Part shown: one piece after another, positions 30,608 through 41,689 of the stretch
Numbering within the stretch: the stretch's first letter is position 1
How the letters are laid out: each line of letters begins with the position of its first letter
Translations under genes and position numbers: made by a program
The notes under the pieces: model-generated
Told to the model about the DNA's origin: nothing
Databases searched by the model: none
The model's input: the letters and a program-made list of their open reading frames with translations, nothing else
Source of the DNA: Serripes groenlandicus
Lineage: Eukaryota > Mollusca > Bivalvia > Cardiida > Cardiidae
Reading direction: 5' to 3'
Length of the DNA: 64,000 nt
Assembly (NCBI GenBank): GCA_031761405.1
Contig: JASEVX010000013.1
Location: forward strand, 39,942,601 to 40,006,600

Positions 30608-30762
30608 GAAATTAAAAGTGAGGGTCACATGGCCCGTGCGCCGGTATTACCGGCGGCCGTGTGTATCACACACGCGTGAGGGCTATGCATGGCTGCGCGA
30701 GCTTCTTTTCTGGATGAATTAACGGTGTTGAGATTATATATCAGGTATTAAATGACTGGTAA
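30608..30762 (-). repeat. DIRS-A right inverted terminal repeat
   Basis: Partner of 24670-24824. It is the 5' end of the element on the minus strand. Between it and the gag-like region (30090-30600) is an AT-rich leader without coding. Confidence 0.9.
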
Positions 30763-30781
30763 TGTATTTTTGACATAAAAA

Positions 30782-31381
30782 TTAACCCTTTCCCGCATAC
30801 AAAAAAGTTGCAGCAGACAACTTTGAAAACATGGTGACAAAAACCTGATAAATCTCCATAAAAGATGTTAAAATTAAGTTTAAAACATTGTGGCTAAAGG
30901 AGAAATTGCTCATCGGATGAGCAATTTCACCTTTGGCCATAATGTATTCAAAAGTCTCCTGTTACTTACACCTTTCCCACTTAGTTGCAGACGCATTTTT
31001 ATGGATCTGCAGCCAGACCACTTTTGAAATCATTGTGGCCAAACAAGAAATTGCTCCTAACCCTTTCCCTCATATGACAATTCTGCAGCAGACAACTTTG
31101 AACATGTTTTGTCAAAATATAGAAAATCTCTATAATTGAATGGATAACCTATGGCTGAAAGTGGAAAACATTGTGGCAAAAGGAGAAACGAATTGCTTGT
31201 TTTGAGCAATTTCTTCATTTGTCACTATATTTTCGAAAAGCCATCTGCTGCATGAGGGAAAGGGTTAATCAAATATTAATTCACAACACGTTAATTGTAC
31301 TTTCATTTAAAGAGAGCTTACATATTTTTGTCAAGATGTTTCCTAAGTCGTCTGCAGATTTGTTTTATATCGAAAAGGTAA
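30782..31381. mobile_element. TTAA-MITE-1 cluster
   Basis: 30782-30960 is the minus copy into whose TTAA border DIRS-A inserted, and carries the ACCTGATAAATCTCCATAAA variant. 30970-31060 is a fragment. 31057-31268 is a minus copy with a 3 bp addition in the stem. 31265-31381 is a right-end fragment. Confidence 0.65.
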
Positions 31382-31445
31382 ACTTAGATTGGTCAATTTT
31401 CTATTCTGATTATAATTAGGATTGAATTGGCACTGGTAATTAATT

Positions 31446-31722
31446 TTAACCCTTTCCCACATTTAGATGCTTTCTAACGCCTCTACTGCAGACGACCTTT
31501 GAAAACAATTTGTAGCAAAAGGATAAATTGCTTAAAACTAGCAATTTCTCCTTTTGCTACAATGTTTTCAACTATTTTCAGTAGTATTATCAGAGACGTA
31601 GAAGACTTATCTATGTCCCTGGTATTACTTTTATTCATAGAGATTTTCCGTGATTTTGAATAACTGTTTTTAAAGCCGTACGTCTGCTGCAGATTTGTTG
31701 TATGTGGGAGAGGCCGGGTTAA
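31446..31722 (+). mobile_element. TTAA-MITE-1 copy with extra internal sequence
   Basis: Longer than usual (277 bp): about 45 bp is added near 31590-31635 (AGAGACGTAGAAGACTTATC). Stem TTGCTT/TAGCAA. Confidence 0.75.
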
Positions 31723-31785
31723 AGGACTGGCTAAGTTTTAGAATATTGCTTTGACTTCTCTGACTTAATAGCTACGTATAGATCC

Positions 31786-32015
31786 TTAACCCTTTCCCTC
31801 ATACGACAATTCTGAAGCAGACGCCTTTGAACATATTTTGTCAAAAAATGGAAAATCTCTATAATTGAATGGATAACTTATGTCTAAAAGTGGAAAACAT
31901 TGTGGCAAAAGGAGAAATTGCTTGTTTTGATTAATTTCTACTTTTGTCACTATGTTTTCAAAAAGCCGTCTGCTGGAGAGGCGTCAGAAAGCGTCTATAT
32001 GTGGGAAAGGGTTAA
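31786..32015 (-). mobile_element. TTAA-MITE-1 full copy
   Basis: Both TTAA ends present. The right stem arm is mutated (TTGCTTGTTTTGATTAA). Confidence 0.8.
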
Positions 32016-32135
32016 GCTCAAGTCTACAATACTTGAAGTGATAAATTAACCCTTTCTGACATACACTAAATCTGCAGCAGACTCCTTTGAAAACACCATA
32101 GCTAAAGTATGAAAAATCTATATAAACAGGAGGTA

Positions 32136-33144
32136 CAAGAGAAAGTTGATGCAAGGCATCAATGTCGCCGGAAAAGACTGCATTGATTTATTTATGTATT
32201 CTTGACTTTCCTTAGTCTATTCAAACATTTGCTTATAAATTTTATATTCATACCTATACATTAGGGTATATATAAAAAATTAACGAAATGTGTACACATT
32301 TATCTTGGCTTAAATTTAATTTTGCTGTTGTTACTTATTTAAATAATAGTATTCATTCATATAATTTCAATGTTTGTCAATCTTATTCGAATCACAAGGT
32401 AAATATCCTGGTATTGCTTTAAAGGGAGGTAATTTGAAGAAAACAAAAGTCTTCAAAAGGAGAAATATATCAGCATTACCGTCTACAGTTTAAATTATTC
32501 TATTGTTTGTGGATTTAAAAATGTTCTTTTTTTCTTATTTCTACATGTACAACGAAATATTGCGGCTTTGCGTCAAACATTCGTCTTGTACTTGTCTAAA
32601 ATAAAATAATATCACTCGCTTTTTCATATCGAAATGCGCATGCGCGAATATCGATGTTAAAGGTCACGAAACTACACAACAGAATAGGGTCTATATTTAG
32701 CTTAGAAACAGTTCCTACTTTAGATATTCATGGATTAACATTATTAAATGAATTCTACACAAATCAAGACATCTCTTTGAACATGAAAACAACATTTAGT
32801 AAGTTAAAATTGCTATTAAAAGGAGAATCCGAAATTGACCTCAATGATGACACATAAGAGTCTGCATTAGGGGGTGTTGGTTCACGTCTTGAAGGGACCA
32901 CTTTTGTCTTCGTAAATAAGGCAAAAAACTTAAATGCGAGTGAAATAAAAAAAAACTGCAAACATTAAAAAATCTGAATATTTATTTCATTTTAGATGTG
33001 TCATTTATTAGTGTTCGTAAACAACCACAATTGTAAAATGTTCAAATCATCTAGATTTGTTTCTTTCTAATAATAAGCCGCCCTCCCATGTGATTTCCGA
33101 AAACCTATTAAAAATAGAAGTCGCGGGCTTCTGCCCGGCGACTA
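32136..33144 (+). mobile_element. Rolling-circle-like element RC-1, short copy
   Basis: Same ends as 11050-12651: AAGAGAAAGTTGATGCAAGG with GTCGCCGG, and the 3' hairpin GTCGCGGGCTTCTGCCCGGC followed by GACTAAT. About 1.0 kb against 1.6 kb for the other copy. Inserted at a different position of a MITE-1 host. Confidence 0.6.
32654..32857 (+). CDS. Open frame near the 3' end of RC-1, unknown product
   Basis: 67 codons from ATG 32654. It includes SLETVPTLDIHGLTLLNEF and TNQDISLNMK and ends EIDLNDDT before a stop about 290 bp upstream of the 3' hairpin. The homologous stretch in the 11 kb copy has stops (LDIHG*TL). It could be the C-terminal exon of an element protein, since no promoter or upstream frame joins it. 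I do not recognise the family. The start is only the first ATG and may not be real. Confidence 0.3.
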   Translation: MLKVTKLHNRIGSIFSLETVPTLDIHGLTLLNEFYTNQDISLNMKTTFSKLKLLLKGESEIDLNDDT

Positions 33145-33299
33145 ATGAATTTATTGAATAGATTTGAAAATAGTGTGGCAGAAGAAGCATTGTTAACGAG
33201 CATTATCTCCTTTTGCCACATTTTTTTTTCAAAAGTCTTCTGCTGCAGAATTGTTTCAAAATACATCACAGTAATTGTAACTTTCTTAGATTCTTCATT

Positions 33300-33771
33300 C
33301 AAACTACTTTTGATGCCTCTTCAGAAGATGACTTTTAATTCATCGTGGGGAAGAAGAGGATAAATTGCTTGATCAAACCAAGGAATAATTTGCCCCTTTT
33401 CCCAAATTATTTTCCACTTTTCATAAAAATAATTATTTCCAAACTTTTCACATTTTCATATTTTCAATATTTACTGTACGTCAGTGTGATATTTTCAAGC
33501 CAGACAACACAGGTATCTAGATTAAGGGATGAAATTTAATCTATAGACAACGAAAGTGATGAAACAATGCCATAAAAAACAACCCCTTTTAGACAAATTG
33601 CTATTAAAAACAACAAGACAGGGACATAAATTGTCCTTTTAATGAGTTTTTTCCATAGAAACGGAATATCAAAGTCTCCCTTTCACTCTAACAAATTTCT
33701 CTCAAATCATGCAATGACCTTATCATGCCTTTGCAACAGTTGACAATCTTTGATTCTTTGCAGAGAAAGGA
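33300..33771. other. Degenerate MITE-1 trace and spacer
   Basis: 33300-33430 keeps TTTGATGCCTCTTCAGAAGA and a broken stem. 33480-33771 shows no recognisable feature. Confidence 0.4.
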
Positions 33772-34303
33772 TTAACCCTTTCCCTCATATAGATGCTTTC
33801 TGACGCCTCGATCTGCAGCAGACTACTTTTTGAAAACATTGTGTCAAAAGAAGAAATTGCTCAAAACAAGCAATTTCTCCTTTTGACACAATGTTTTTCA
33901 CTTTAACCCTTTCGGCGCCGAAGGCGCATATATGCGACAGCTTGGCTCAGCGCCGAAGTCGCATTTATGTGACTTTTGTAACGCCCCTCGTATAGTTACT
34001 GCTGAGCCAAGCTGTCGCATATGCGACTTTGGCGCCGAAAGGGTTAACGAAAATAAAAGAAAAAGGTATAATAAAAATAAAATGTTCATAGACTGTTAAT
34101 AAAACTTATTTCAAAAAACAAATTGAGATCAGTTACTATTATTTCTAAGAAACGCCTGATTTAATTTGACGCTGAGAACAACTTTCTGCTATTTATTTGG
34201 CGCCGAAAGGGTTAGGTCATAGGTTATCCATTCAATTATAGTTTTTGACAAAATATGTTCAAAGTCATCTGCTGCAGAGTTGTCATAACAGGGAAAAGGT
34301 TAA
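33772..34303 (+). mobile_element. TTAA-MITE-1 split by a third TTAA element
   Basis: The left half includes the complete stem TTGCTCAAAACAAGCAA. The right half resumes at 34216 (GTCATAGGTTATCCATTC) and ends GGGAAAAGGTTAA. Confidence 0.8.
33903..34215. mobile_element. TTAA-MITE-3: GGCGCC-ended element
   Basis: The ends TTAACCCTTTCGGCGCC and GGCGCCGAAAGGGTTAG are inverse. A further copy of the right end sits inside at about 34028-34046, so that 33903-34046 is itself a near palindrome (GCGACAGCTTGGCTCAG...CTGAGCCAAGCTGTCGC). Its TTAG border matches the host sequence CTTTTAGTCATAGG, so the target was probably TTAG/TTAA. Confidence 0.75.
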
Positions 34304-34351
34304 ATTCTCTTTCTTATTTTTTTTTACTAAGAAACCTGCACTTGTTTGAAT

Positions 34352-35450
34352 AAACCTTATTCACTTGCAGACGCATTCTGTCGCATGTGAAGCAGACAAC
34401 TTTTGAAATCATTGTATATAAAAGAAATTGCTCGTAATGAGCAATTTCTCTTTTTGCCACAATGTTTTCAAAAGTCATCTGCTGCAGATGGGCCATATTA
34501 CATCATAATTGAGGAATCTAAAATTAAATGTATCAGAATTAGTTAATCACTATTATTTTTTTTAATCCATCAACTTCAGAAAATTATGCTATTATTTTAA
34601 GTTGTCTGCTCAGAAAGCATTTTATGAAAAATTATTGGAACAACTGAACATGGGATCAAGTATATAATTTACACCATAATAATGCACTTTTGATGAAAAA
34701 CATTGAAGGAAAAGGAAAACTTTTTCCTTTAGAGTTACAATATTTTATTTTTCAAATATTCTGCTTTCATATCTTGTCTGTGAATGTTAAAAGACTATAA
34801 TATATATAAAGCTTTCCCATCTTGGCAAAAATTTGAAAAATATTATTAGCAATTTCTACTTTTGTTGAAATGTTTTCAAAAGTCGTCTGCTCTTTAGAGG
34901 CATCAGAATAGAGGCATAAGTATGAGGGAAAGGCTTATACTATAATTTGTCCCTTTCCTGCATGCAGGCAAAACATTATTTGATGCATCAGAATGCATCA
35001 TGACTTGAAAACATCCTAGCAATTTCTCCTTTTAAAACATTAATTTCCAATCTATTTGAATTACAAATGTATATCGTTATTTATGGAGATTGTTTATATG
35101 AAACGCCTTGATTTTGTTTTCAATGTCTTCTGCTGTAAATTTGTTGTAAGTGGGAAATGAATATCCCTTTCCTCATGCAGAACTTTTAAAAATATTTTAA
35201 AAATTGCCTATATCATTTCAAATTTGTTGCATGTGGGAAAGAAATAATAAATGAAATTCCTTCATGCAGACCTTTTATGAGGCCCCTGCAGCGGACGACT
35301 ATTGAAAACATTATAGCAAAAGGAGAAATTGCTCACAATATTTTCAGCCCTACAATAATTAAAACTTTCATTTATAATTTTTAAAAATTGCCTATATCAT
35401 TTCAAAGTGGCGGGCTGCAGATTTATTGCATGTGTGGGAAAGAAATAATA
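34352..35450. mobile_element. Run of decayed MITE-1 copies
   Basis: 34352-34490 (+) has a good stem TTGCTCGTAATGAGCAA. 34795-34940, 34950-35165, 35164-35240 and 35255-35445 keep only subterminal blocks (GTCGTCTGCTCTTTAGAGGC; TGTCTTCTGCTGTAAATTTG; CCCCTGCAGCGGACGACTAT). A 26 bp segment (TTTTTAAAAATTGCCTATAT...) is repeated at about 35195 and 35378. Confidence 0.5.
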
Positions 35451-35984
35451 AATGATGTTGTTTGTTGGCTAGGTTTACCCTCGTTCTCGGCAATTTTGCC
35501 ATTTTGCGAGCAAATAATAAATGAAATACTACCCACCTGTATATAAAGTTACAATCCAACCTTCCGATGAAATATCCAGGGTCCAGAATTAAGAGAGCCC
35601 AACATGTTAATTAAAATGGATTAATTATATTTATAACAATATAAATTATGTAAGCAGAAAAAAATGTAGCATGAAATTATCAGTCATCAATCTTTTTTCT
35701 TTCATTATTGATGTAAATTAAATATTGAACTTGGAAAGTTTAATTTGAATAGGTTACTATGGAGTAAACAGTAGTATGGTTTAATTTTTGTAGAGGATCG
35801 AAACAAACAAAAATTATCATGAAATGTTTAGTTGATTTTTGGTATTCGTTGCATACATTTTCTAACCTGGAACTTTTCGAATAAAAATTAATAGAATTTT
35901 GTTTTGTAAATATATAAGTGACCTGTGAGCGTCTGACAAATTTTGGGTCTTAGTGCATCTGCAGGTTGGACCCCGGCCTGGTCA
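35451..35984. other. No recognisable gene or repeat
   Basis: Very AT-rich spacer; nothing supportable on either strand. Confidence 0.4.
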
Positions 35985-36182
35985 TACCAAATACTTTAAA
36001 AATGGAAGTACTGGCTTCATGCCCTCCTTGGGGCTCAGGGTTGCAGGGTTAGCATGACAACAGACTGGCTGGCATCAGGATAAATAATGAACCAGTAGTA
36101 CTGGTAGCTTACCCAGGAAACGCCGTGATATAACTGACAAATTGTTGAAAGTCGCTTAAACACCAAACAATCAATCAATCCA
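35985..36182 (+). mobile_element. SINE family C
   Basis: GGTCATACCAAATACTTTAA, GGTTGCAGGGTTAGCATGAC, CCAGTAGTACTGGTAGCTTA and a (CAAT)-type tail AAACAATCAATCAATCC. The 5' head is only partly recognisable. Confidence 0.65.
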
Positions 36183-36246
36183 TGTTATATTGACCAAAAT
36201 GCATCTTCTGATAAAAACTAGAAGTGAAATTTATTCCTGAGTGACT

Positions 36247-36700
36247 TTAACCCTTTCCCTCATACGACAAATCTGAAGCAGACGTCTTTGAACGTATTTT
36301 GTCAAAACATAGAACATCTCCATAATTGAATGGATAACCTATGACAAAAAGTGGAAAACATTGTGACAAAAGGAGAAATTGCACGTTCTGTGCAATTTCT
36401 TCTTTTGTCACTATGTTTTCAAAAAGCCGTCTGCTGCAGATGCGTCGGAATGCGTCTGCAAGTGGGAAAGGGTTAACCCTGTCCCACTTACAAACGGTTT
36501 GCAGCAGACAACTTTGAAAACATCTAGCATAAAAGAGAAAAACCTCTATAAATGAAAGTATGATGTTTAATAGAGTTGAAAACATTGTGGCAAAAGGTGA
36601 AATCGCTTTTGATGAGAAATTTCTCCTTTTACCATAATTATGTTCAAAAGACGTCTGCTGCAGAGGGGTAAGAACTGTCTGTATGTGGGCAAGGGAGATA
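36247..36700 (-). mobile_element. Two TTAA-MITE-1 copies sharing a TTAA
   Basis: 36247-36476 is complete with stem TTGCAC/GTGCAA. 36473-36700 follows in the same orientation through the common TTAA 36473-36476, with its stem eroded. Confidence 0.8.
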
Positions 36701-37472
36701 CCATAATATAAAAATAAAACACTTTAATAACCTGTGCTATAAAATAGCCTGTGATGTTGTATATCCCAAGCTTCTAAAGCCATTGTAGTAGGTAGTAAAG
36801 CAACTTGAATGAAGTAATTAATTAGTTGTTGAAGAAAAAAGATATTTTAACAATAACTCTACTGTAAAATAAATTTGTTAAAATAACTCTACTGTAAAAT
36901 AAATTGTCTTTCTTTCAAATCATAAAAATACGTATTAAATTGATCTTCCACCGTTGTCCATTGTCATTATAATTTTTTTTTTATGATAGTCCTTCGATAT
37001 TGTAAATTTACGTATCTAGTCTAAATTTGATGGGAAGTTGAATAATTTAAAACCTCCATTGTCCATTGTCATAATAAAAATAATTACAATAGTCCTTTGA
37101 TATATATAGTTAAGTTAAATCCAAAAAAATCACGTTTAAATTTGATGGAAAAATTAAAAAATATATCTATGATAAAAAGCACTTCAAAATATTTTCATTA
37201 TCTTTCCGTTAATAATTGCCTGAAAACTGATCAGCATTCAATGCTATTCCAAAGGCAAAGTTACGATTTTCATTTTGTCGCGCAAAAAAATATTTAAAAT
37301 ACAAAAATATGGATAAAAGCCGGCACTATCATGAAATATTCCCTATAAAATTGGGTATCACAGTGATTCTTGTCTCATCCAACTAATTGACAAAGCTTCT
37401 AATCAACCCAGATCAATCATACAATAATTAAGAGAGCCCCCAGAGATTATGATCATTATGAAAACCTTTACG
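36701..37472. other. AT-rich spacer with short duplications
   Basis: TAACTCTACTGTAAAATAAA is repeated in tandem (about 36853 and 36883), and CCATTGTCCATTGTCAT-like segments recur at about 36957 and 37057. A 66-codon plus frame (37097-37297) has no motif. Confidence 0.45.
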
Positions 37473-37920
37473 TTAACCCTTGTTCAGTTGCAGACGAAAT
37501 TTGATGCTTTTTGAAAACATTTTGTGACAAAAGAAGAAATTGCTCAAAACGAGCAATTTCTCCTTTTGCCACAATGTTTTCAACCTTTTTTCAGTATTTA
37601 TACCACCATTTCTAGAGATTTTCCGTATCTTGAGTAGATGTTTTCAAAGTTGTCTGACGAGATTTGTCCTATGAGGGAAAGGGTTAACCCTTGCTCAGTT
37701 GCAGACAAAATTTGATGCTTTGGCTGCTGCAGCAGGCGACTTTGAAAACATTTTGTGGCAAAAGGAGAAGTTTGCTCATGATGAGAAATTTCTCCTTATT
37801 GCCGCAAAGTTTTCAACTATATTCAATAATTATACTTTCATCTATAGATATTTTCTCAATTTTAGTGGATGTGTTCAAAGTCGTCTGCTGCAGATTTGTT
37901 GTATGTTGGAAAGAGTTTAA
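37473..37920 (+). mobile_element. Two TTAA-MITE-1 copies sharing a TTAA
   Basis: 37473-37687 and 37684-37920 share TTAA 37684-37687 and the unusual start TTAACCCTTG(T/C)TCAGTTGC. The similar starts in adjacent copies suggest duplication. The first has a perfect stem TTGCTC/GAGCAA. Confidence 0.8.
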
Positions 37921-38087
37921 CCCTTTCTGATATAAATTTTTAAATTTACCAATCATAGTTTGATTGTTTAAATGGTATTTTAATGACCTTATATACCAAT
38001 TGGTATTTCAGTTATATGACGTCATTTCAAGTATGAACTGTAATTTGGATTTCATCCTTACACAATCAAATCAGTTGATTGATAGAT

Positions 38088-38220
38088 TAATTGATTGGGG
38101 TTTAACAATTTTCCAGTCATATCACGGCGACTAGTTCACCTGCTCATGCGTTTCCTGGTTTTCCCACACCAGTACACCACACAGCATTCTTTCCAAGCAA
38201 CTGGCTGTTTTTTTTTCTCA
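38088..38220 (-). mobile_element. SINE family A, truncated
   Basis: ATTGATTGGGGTTTAACAAT to AGCAACTGGCTG, ending in a T-rich stretch; the head is absent. Confidence 0.6.
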
Positions 38221-38308
38221 ATCCCATTATACCTGAGTGCACTATATATATATAATGAATGCTATTCTTACAACGTTGAACATTAAAAAGGGAAGCCACT
38301 TCTACCGT

Positions 38309-38743
38309 TTAACCCTTTCCCTCATATAGACGCTTTTTGACGCCTCTTGAGCAGACAACTTTTTGAAAACATAGTGACAAAAGAAGAAATTGCTCAAAAC
38401 AAGCAATTTCTCCTTTTGCCACAATGTTTTCCACTTTTAGTCATAGGTTATCCATTCAATTATAGAGATTTTCTATTTTTTGACAAAATATGTTCAGAGT
38501 CGTCTGCTGCAGAATTGTCGTATAAGCATTAACCCTTTTCCACTTACAACAAATCTGCAGAATACGACTTTGAAAAGATATTTGCAAAAATGTGAAAAAT
38601 CTTTATAAATGATAGTATAATAATTGAATAAAGTTGGAAAAACGTTGGCAAAAGGAGAAATTGCTTATTAATTTTGAGCAATTTCACCTTTGCCACAATG
38701 TTTTCAAAAGGCGTCTGAAAGCGTCTATATGTGGGAAAGGGTT
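38309..38743. mobile_element. Two TTAA-MITE-1 copies sharing a TTAA
   Basis: 38309-38532 (+) lost its terminal GGGAAAGGG but kept TTAA. 38529-38743 (-) starts from the same TTAA. Confidence 0.75.
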
Positions 38744-38899
38744 CAGACAAAGTATGAAATGGAAAACTTATAATTCGAGATGAGCAAATCCTGAGACTTT
38801 TCTCTTTTAATTACACCCAACAATGTTATCAGCTATTGTTTGTAAAGATTTTGTTTGGGAGCCCTTCACATCTTTATATATTATGCCTCAAATGTTTTT

Positions 38900-39469
38900 T
38901 AAAACCATTTCCCTCATATAGATGCTTTCTGACGCCTCTGCAGCAGACGGCTTTTTGAAAACATAGTGACAAAAGAAGAAATTGCACAAAACGTGCAATT
39001 TCTCCTTTTGCCACAATGTTTTCCACTTTTTGTCATAGGTTTTCCATTCAATTTTGGAGATTATCTATGTTTTGACAAAATAGGTTCAAAGTCGTCTGCT
39101 GCAAAATTGTTGTATGAGGGAAAGGGTTAAACCCTTTCCCACAAACGACACATCTGTAAATGATAGAAAAATTGAAAAGCTCATTTTGAGCAATTCTTTT
39201 TCTTTTGCCATATAATGTTTTCAAAAGTCGTCTGTTAACCCTTTCCCTCATACAACAATTCTGCAGCAGATGGCTTGAACATATTTTGTCAAAAACTAGA
39301 AAATCTCTATAATTGAATGGATAACCTAGCTATGACTAAAAGTGGAAAATATTGTGGCAATTTAAGGAGAAATTGCTCGTTTTGATCAATTTCTTCTTTT
39401 GTCACTATGTTTTCAAAAAGTCGTCTGCTGCAGACGCTTTAAATTTGTCTGTAAGATGGATAGGGATAA
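38900..39469. mobile_element. Three successive TTAA-MITE-1 copies
   Basis: 38900-39130 (+), stem TTGCAC/GTGCAA. 39127-39238 (-), a shortened copy. 39235-39469 (-), a copy with an inserted TTTA in the left arm. Each neighbouring pair shares its TTAA. Confidence 0.75.
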
Positions 39470-39660
39470 TACTACGACTCAATATTTGATCGTTTTAAAT
39501 TATTATTTCTGGAAATTAATTGCAAATTCCTTAAGAACCATGGATACATTGAGATAAATATCATAATTATTAACATGTTTGTTTTCCGAAGATATCACAA
39601 AATGCTTTCTTCTACATCAAAAGTCTGGTGTCTACTAGAGTTTCCAACTCAGACGTTTTA

Positions 39661-39749
39661 TTAACCCTTTTTCCACATAAAGACACTTTCTGATACCTCT
39701 GTAACAGACTAACTTTTGAATACATTTTGACAAAAGAAAAAATTGATCA

Positions 39750-39755
<6 letters not shown>
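39661..39755 (+). mobile_element. TTAA-MITE-1 left half
   Basis: TTAACCCTTTTTCCACATAA up to AAAAAATTGATCACAATGA, where a SINE starts. A possible continuation CTGCTCATAATGAGTGCAAT lies at about 40068-40087, so the SINE may be inserted in the stem. Confidence 0.55.
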
Positions 39756-39787
<32 letters not shown>

Positions 39788-40068
39788 GGTTTAACGCTGT
39801 TTTTAACAATTTCTTAGTCATATCAAGGCAGCCAGTTCACCTACTCATGTATTTCCTGGTTTTCTCACACCAGTAATCCACACAACAATCTTCCCAAGCA
39901 ACTGGCTGCTTTTCCTCATAGACGTAGCCCATTGGTGGAAGACGAATGACGCATGTCACATTGACTGTTGTCAAACGTCAGAAAGAAAGTTGGCCGAGCC
40001 GGTATTCAAACTAACAACCCCTGGATTGACAGCCCGCATCGCTACCGACTGACCTAACGGGGCTCAGC
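39752..40068 (-). mobile_element. SINE family A, full-length copy with tRNA-like head
   Basis: The (GATT)n tail is at 39754-39787 on this strand, followed by GTGGTTTAACGCTGTTTTTA and the body. 39985-40065 read on the minus strand gives TAGGTCAGTCGGTAGC (A box) and GGTTGTTAGTTTGAATACC (B box), which places the 5' end on the right. This copy defines the family orientation. Confidence 0.75.
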
Positions 40069-40154
40069 TGCTCATAATGAGTGCAATAAGTAGATTAATA
40101 TTGTATATATAATATATTTTTTATTGTTTACTTGAAGATCAATTAAGGTGTATC

Positions 40155-40351
40155 TCCTAAACCTTTCAGATTAGCAGACTCGCTCAAAATGAGCGATTTC
40201 TACTTTTGTAACGATGTTTACAACCCTATCCAACAATGACTAAAAGTGGAAAACATTGTGGCAAAAAGAATTTCTTCTTTTGTCACTATGTTTTCAAAAA
40301 GCAGTCTGCTGCAGAGGCATCAGAAAGTGTCTATATGAAGGAAAGGGTTAA
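40155..40351 (-). mobile_element. TTAA-MITE-1, two overlapping partial copies
   Basis: A stem piece TCGCTCAAAATGAGCGA (itself compensated: TCGC/GCGA) followed by a second core and right end finishing GGAAAGGGTTAA. Confidence 0.6.
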
Positions 40352-40552
40352 AGAGAGTTTTTCTATATTTTTCCCTTCATGTTTTCAATATGAGTGCTTT
40401 TGATTTGTTGTATACATGACGAAAAAGGTGGTAAGTGTCACCATACCACGGCCAGGCGCCACAAAGTGCTTACATGCAACACTAACATAAATGCATGTAA
40501 TGGTAACTGAATACACTATTTCACCTAGAAATGAAATTTATTTGTGATTTAT

Positions 40553-40781
40553 TTAACCCTTTCCCACATAAGCAAATCTGTAGCAGACGACTTTGAAAAA
40601 CGTTTACCCAAAAATATAGAAAATCTCTATATATTATGATGGTATAATTACTGTAAAAAGTTGAAAACTTTGTGGCGAAAGTAGAAATTGCTCGTGAGCA
40701 ATTTTTACATTTGTAACAATGTTTTGAAGAGTCATCTGCTGCAGAGGAGTCAGAAAGCGTCTATATGTGAGAAAGGGTTAA
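40553..40781 (-). mobile_element. TTAA-MITE-1 full copy
   Basis: Stem loop shortened to TTGCTCGTGAGCAA, leaving almost no loop. Both TTAA ends intact. Confidence 0.8.
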
Positions 40782-40977
40782 GCATATTCACCAATATGGA
40801 TTAATTTTTTTTCCAAATTGATTGAGTGAAATAAGTTGAAAGGAAACAATGTTTACTGAATTTGCCTTGATTCAATTAACAACAATTGAATGTTGAATAT
40901 TTCCTTTACAAATAGGTCAGAAATTGCAATGTTCCCAGTTATAATAGCAGTCAATGATTCAAATGATGTGCTCTTTT

Positions 40978-41024
40978 TTCCCTTTCCCACATATAGCTAG
41001 ATGCTTTCTGTGGGAAAGGGTTAA
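40978..41024. mobile_element. TTAA-MITE-1 reduced to its ends
   Basis: CCCTTTCCCACATATAGC, then GATGCTTTCTGTGGGAAAGG and GTTAA: only the terminal repeats are left. Confidence 0.65.
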
Positions 41025-41351
41025 AAATTGAATGCTTTGAAAACATTTGAATAAAACAATGTAAGATAAGTCAGCTGGAAAATCTAATGTATGATTATGA
41101 AATTTTTGACATGTCTGCTTGCATGGTACAAAAAAATCAAAGTAAATAAAAAAGGAAAATATTACCAGAAGGGAAGTTCAGCTTAAACACACAGCTGAAA
41201 ACAGTGTTGAAAAAAAGGAAAAAAATTGCCTGTTTCGAGCAATTTCTCCTTTTTCCAACTACGTTTCCAAAAAAGGTTATTGATCAGCTGAAGAATTGCT
41301 GAAAGTCCTCTGCTACAGGGGAATCGAAAGACATTGGTTGTTTTGAAAACA

Positions 41352-41571
41352 TTAACCCTTTCCCAAATACAACAAATCTGCAGCAGGCGACTTTAAAAAC
41401 ATCCAGGCAAAAACATGGAAAATCCTATTACATGAAGGTATAACAAGTTAAAAACATTGTGACAAAAGGAGAAATTGCTTGTTTTGAGCAATTTCTTCCT
41501 TTGTCACATTGTTTTCAAAAGTCGTCTGCTGCAGAGGCATCAGAAAGTGTCTGTATGTGGGAAAGTGTTAA
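41352..41571 (-). mobile_element. TTAA-MITE-1 full copy
   Basis: Clean ends TTAACCCTTTCCCAAATACA and TATGTGGGAAAGTGTTAA; stem TTGCTTGTTTTGAGCAA. Confidence 0.8.
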
Positions 41572-41689
41572 ACTGTGGTTAAGGGTTACTAATCAGACAG
41601 GTCCACTGATGAGCCTGCCCATGGTAAAAGGTAACAAGCTGACTTCTATCCACACAGCCTGTTCAAGATCTACACTGTTAACCACTTTT

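Larger units (their letters stand above)
24630..30782 (-). mobile_element. DIRS-A, DIRS-like tyrosine-recombinase retrotransposon
   Basis: Borders are fixed by the internal complementary region and by a paralogous empty site at 41690-41858. The left edge is GAAGTTTTTTAAAGTAAAAC after AT 24628-24629; the right edge is TTTTTGACATAAAAAT ending at 30782. Inverted terminal repeats are 155 bp. There is no target duplication. The coding order on the minus strand (gag-like at about 30 kb, RT remnant at about 26.3 kb, recombinase at about 25.2 kb, then the complementary region) is the established DIRS order. Coding is broken throughout, so it cannot be autonomous. A 160 bp SINE inserted later. Confidence 0.85.
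32046..33270 (-). mobile_element. TTAA-MITE-1 split by the short RC-1 copy
   Basis: The left half (TTAACCCTTTCTGACATACA) runs to about 32135. The right half resumes at 33145 (GAATTTATTGAATAGATTTG) with core GCAGAAGAAGCATTGTTAAC. Confidence 0.7.

Noticed and set aside
24628..30782. A conventional DNA transposon with long inverted repeats
   Set aside because: The outer edges of the inverted repeats do not match each other, no target duplication is present, and the internal complementary region plus recombinase motif point to DIRS.
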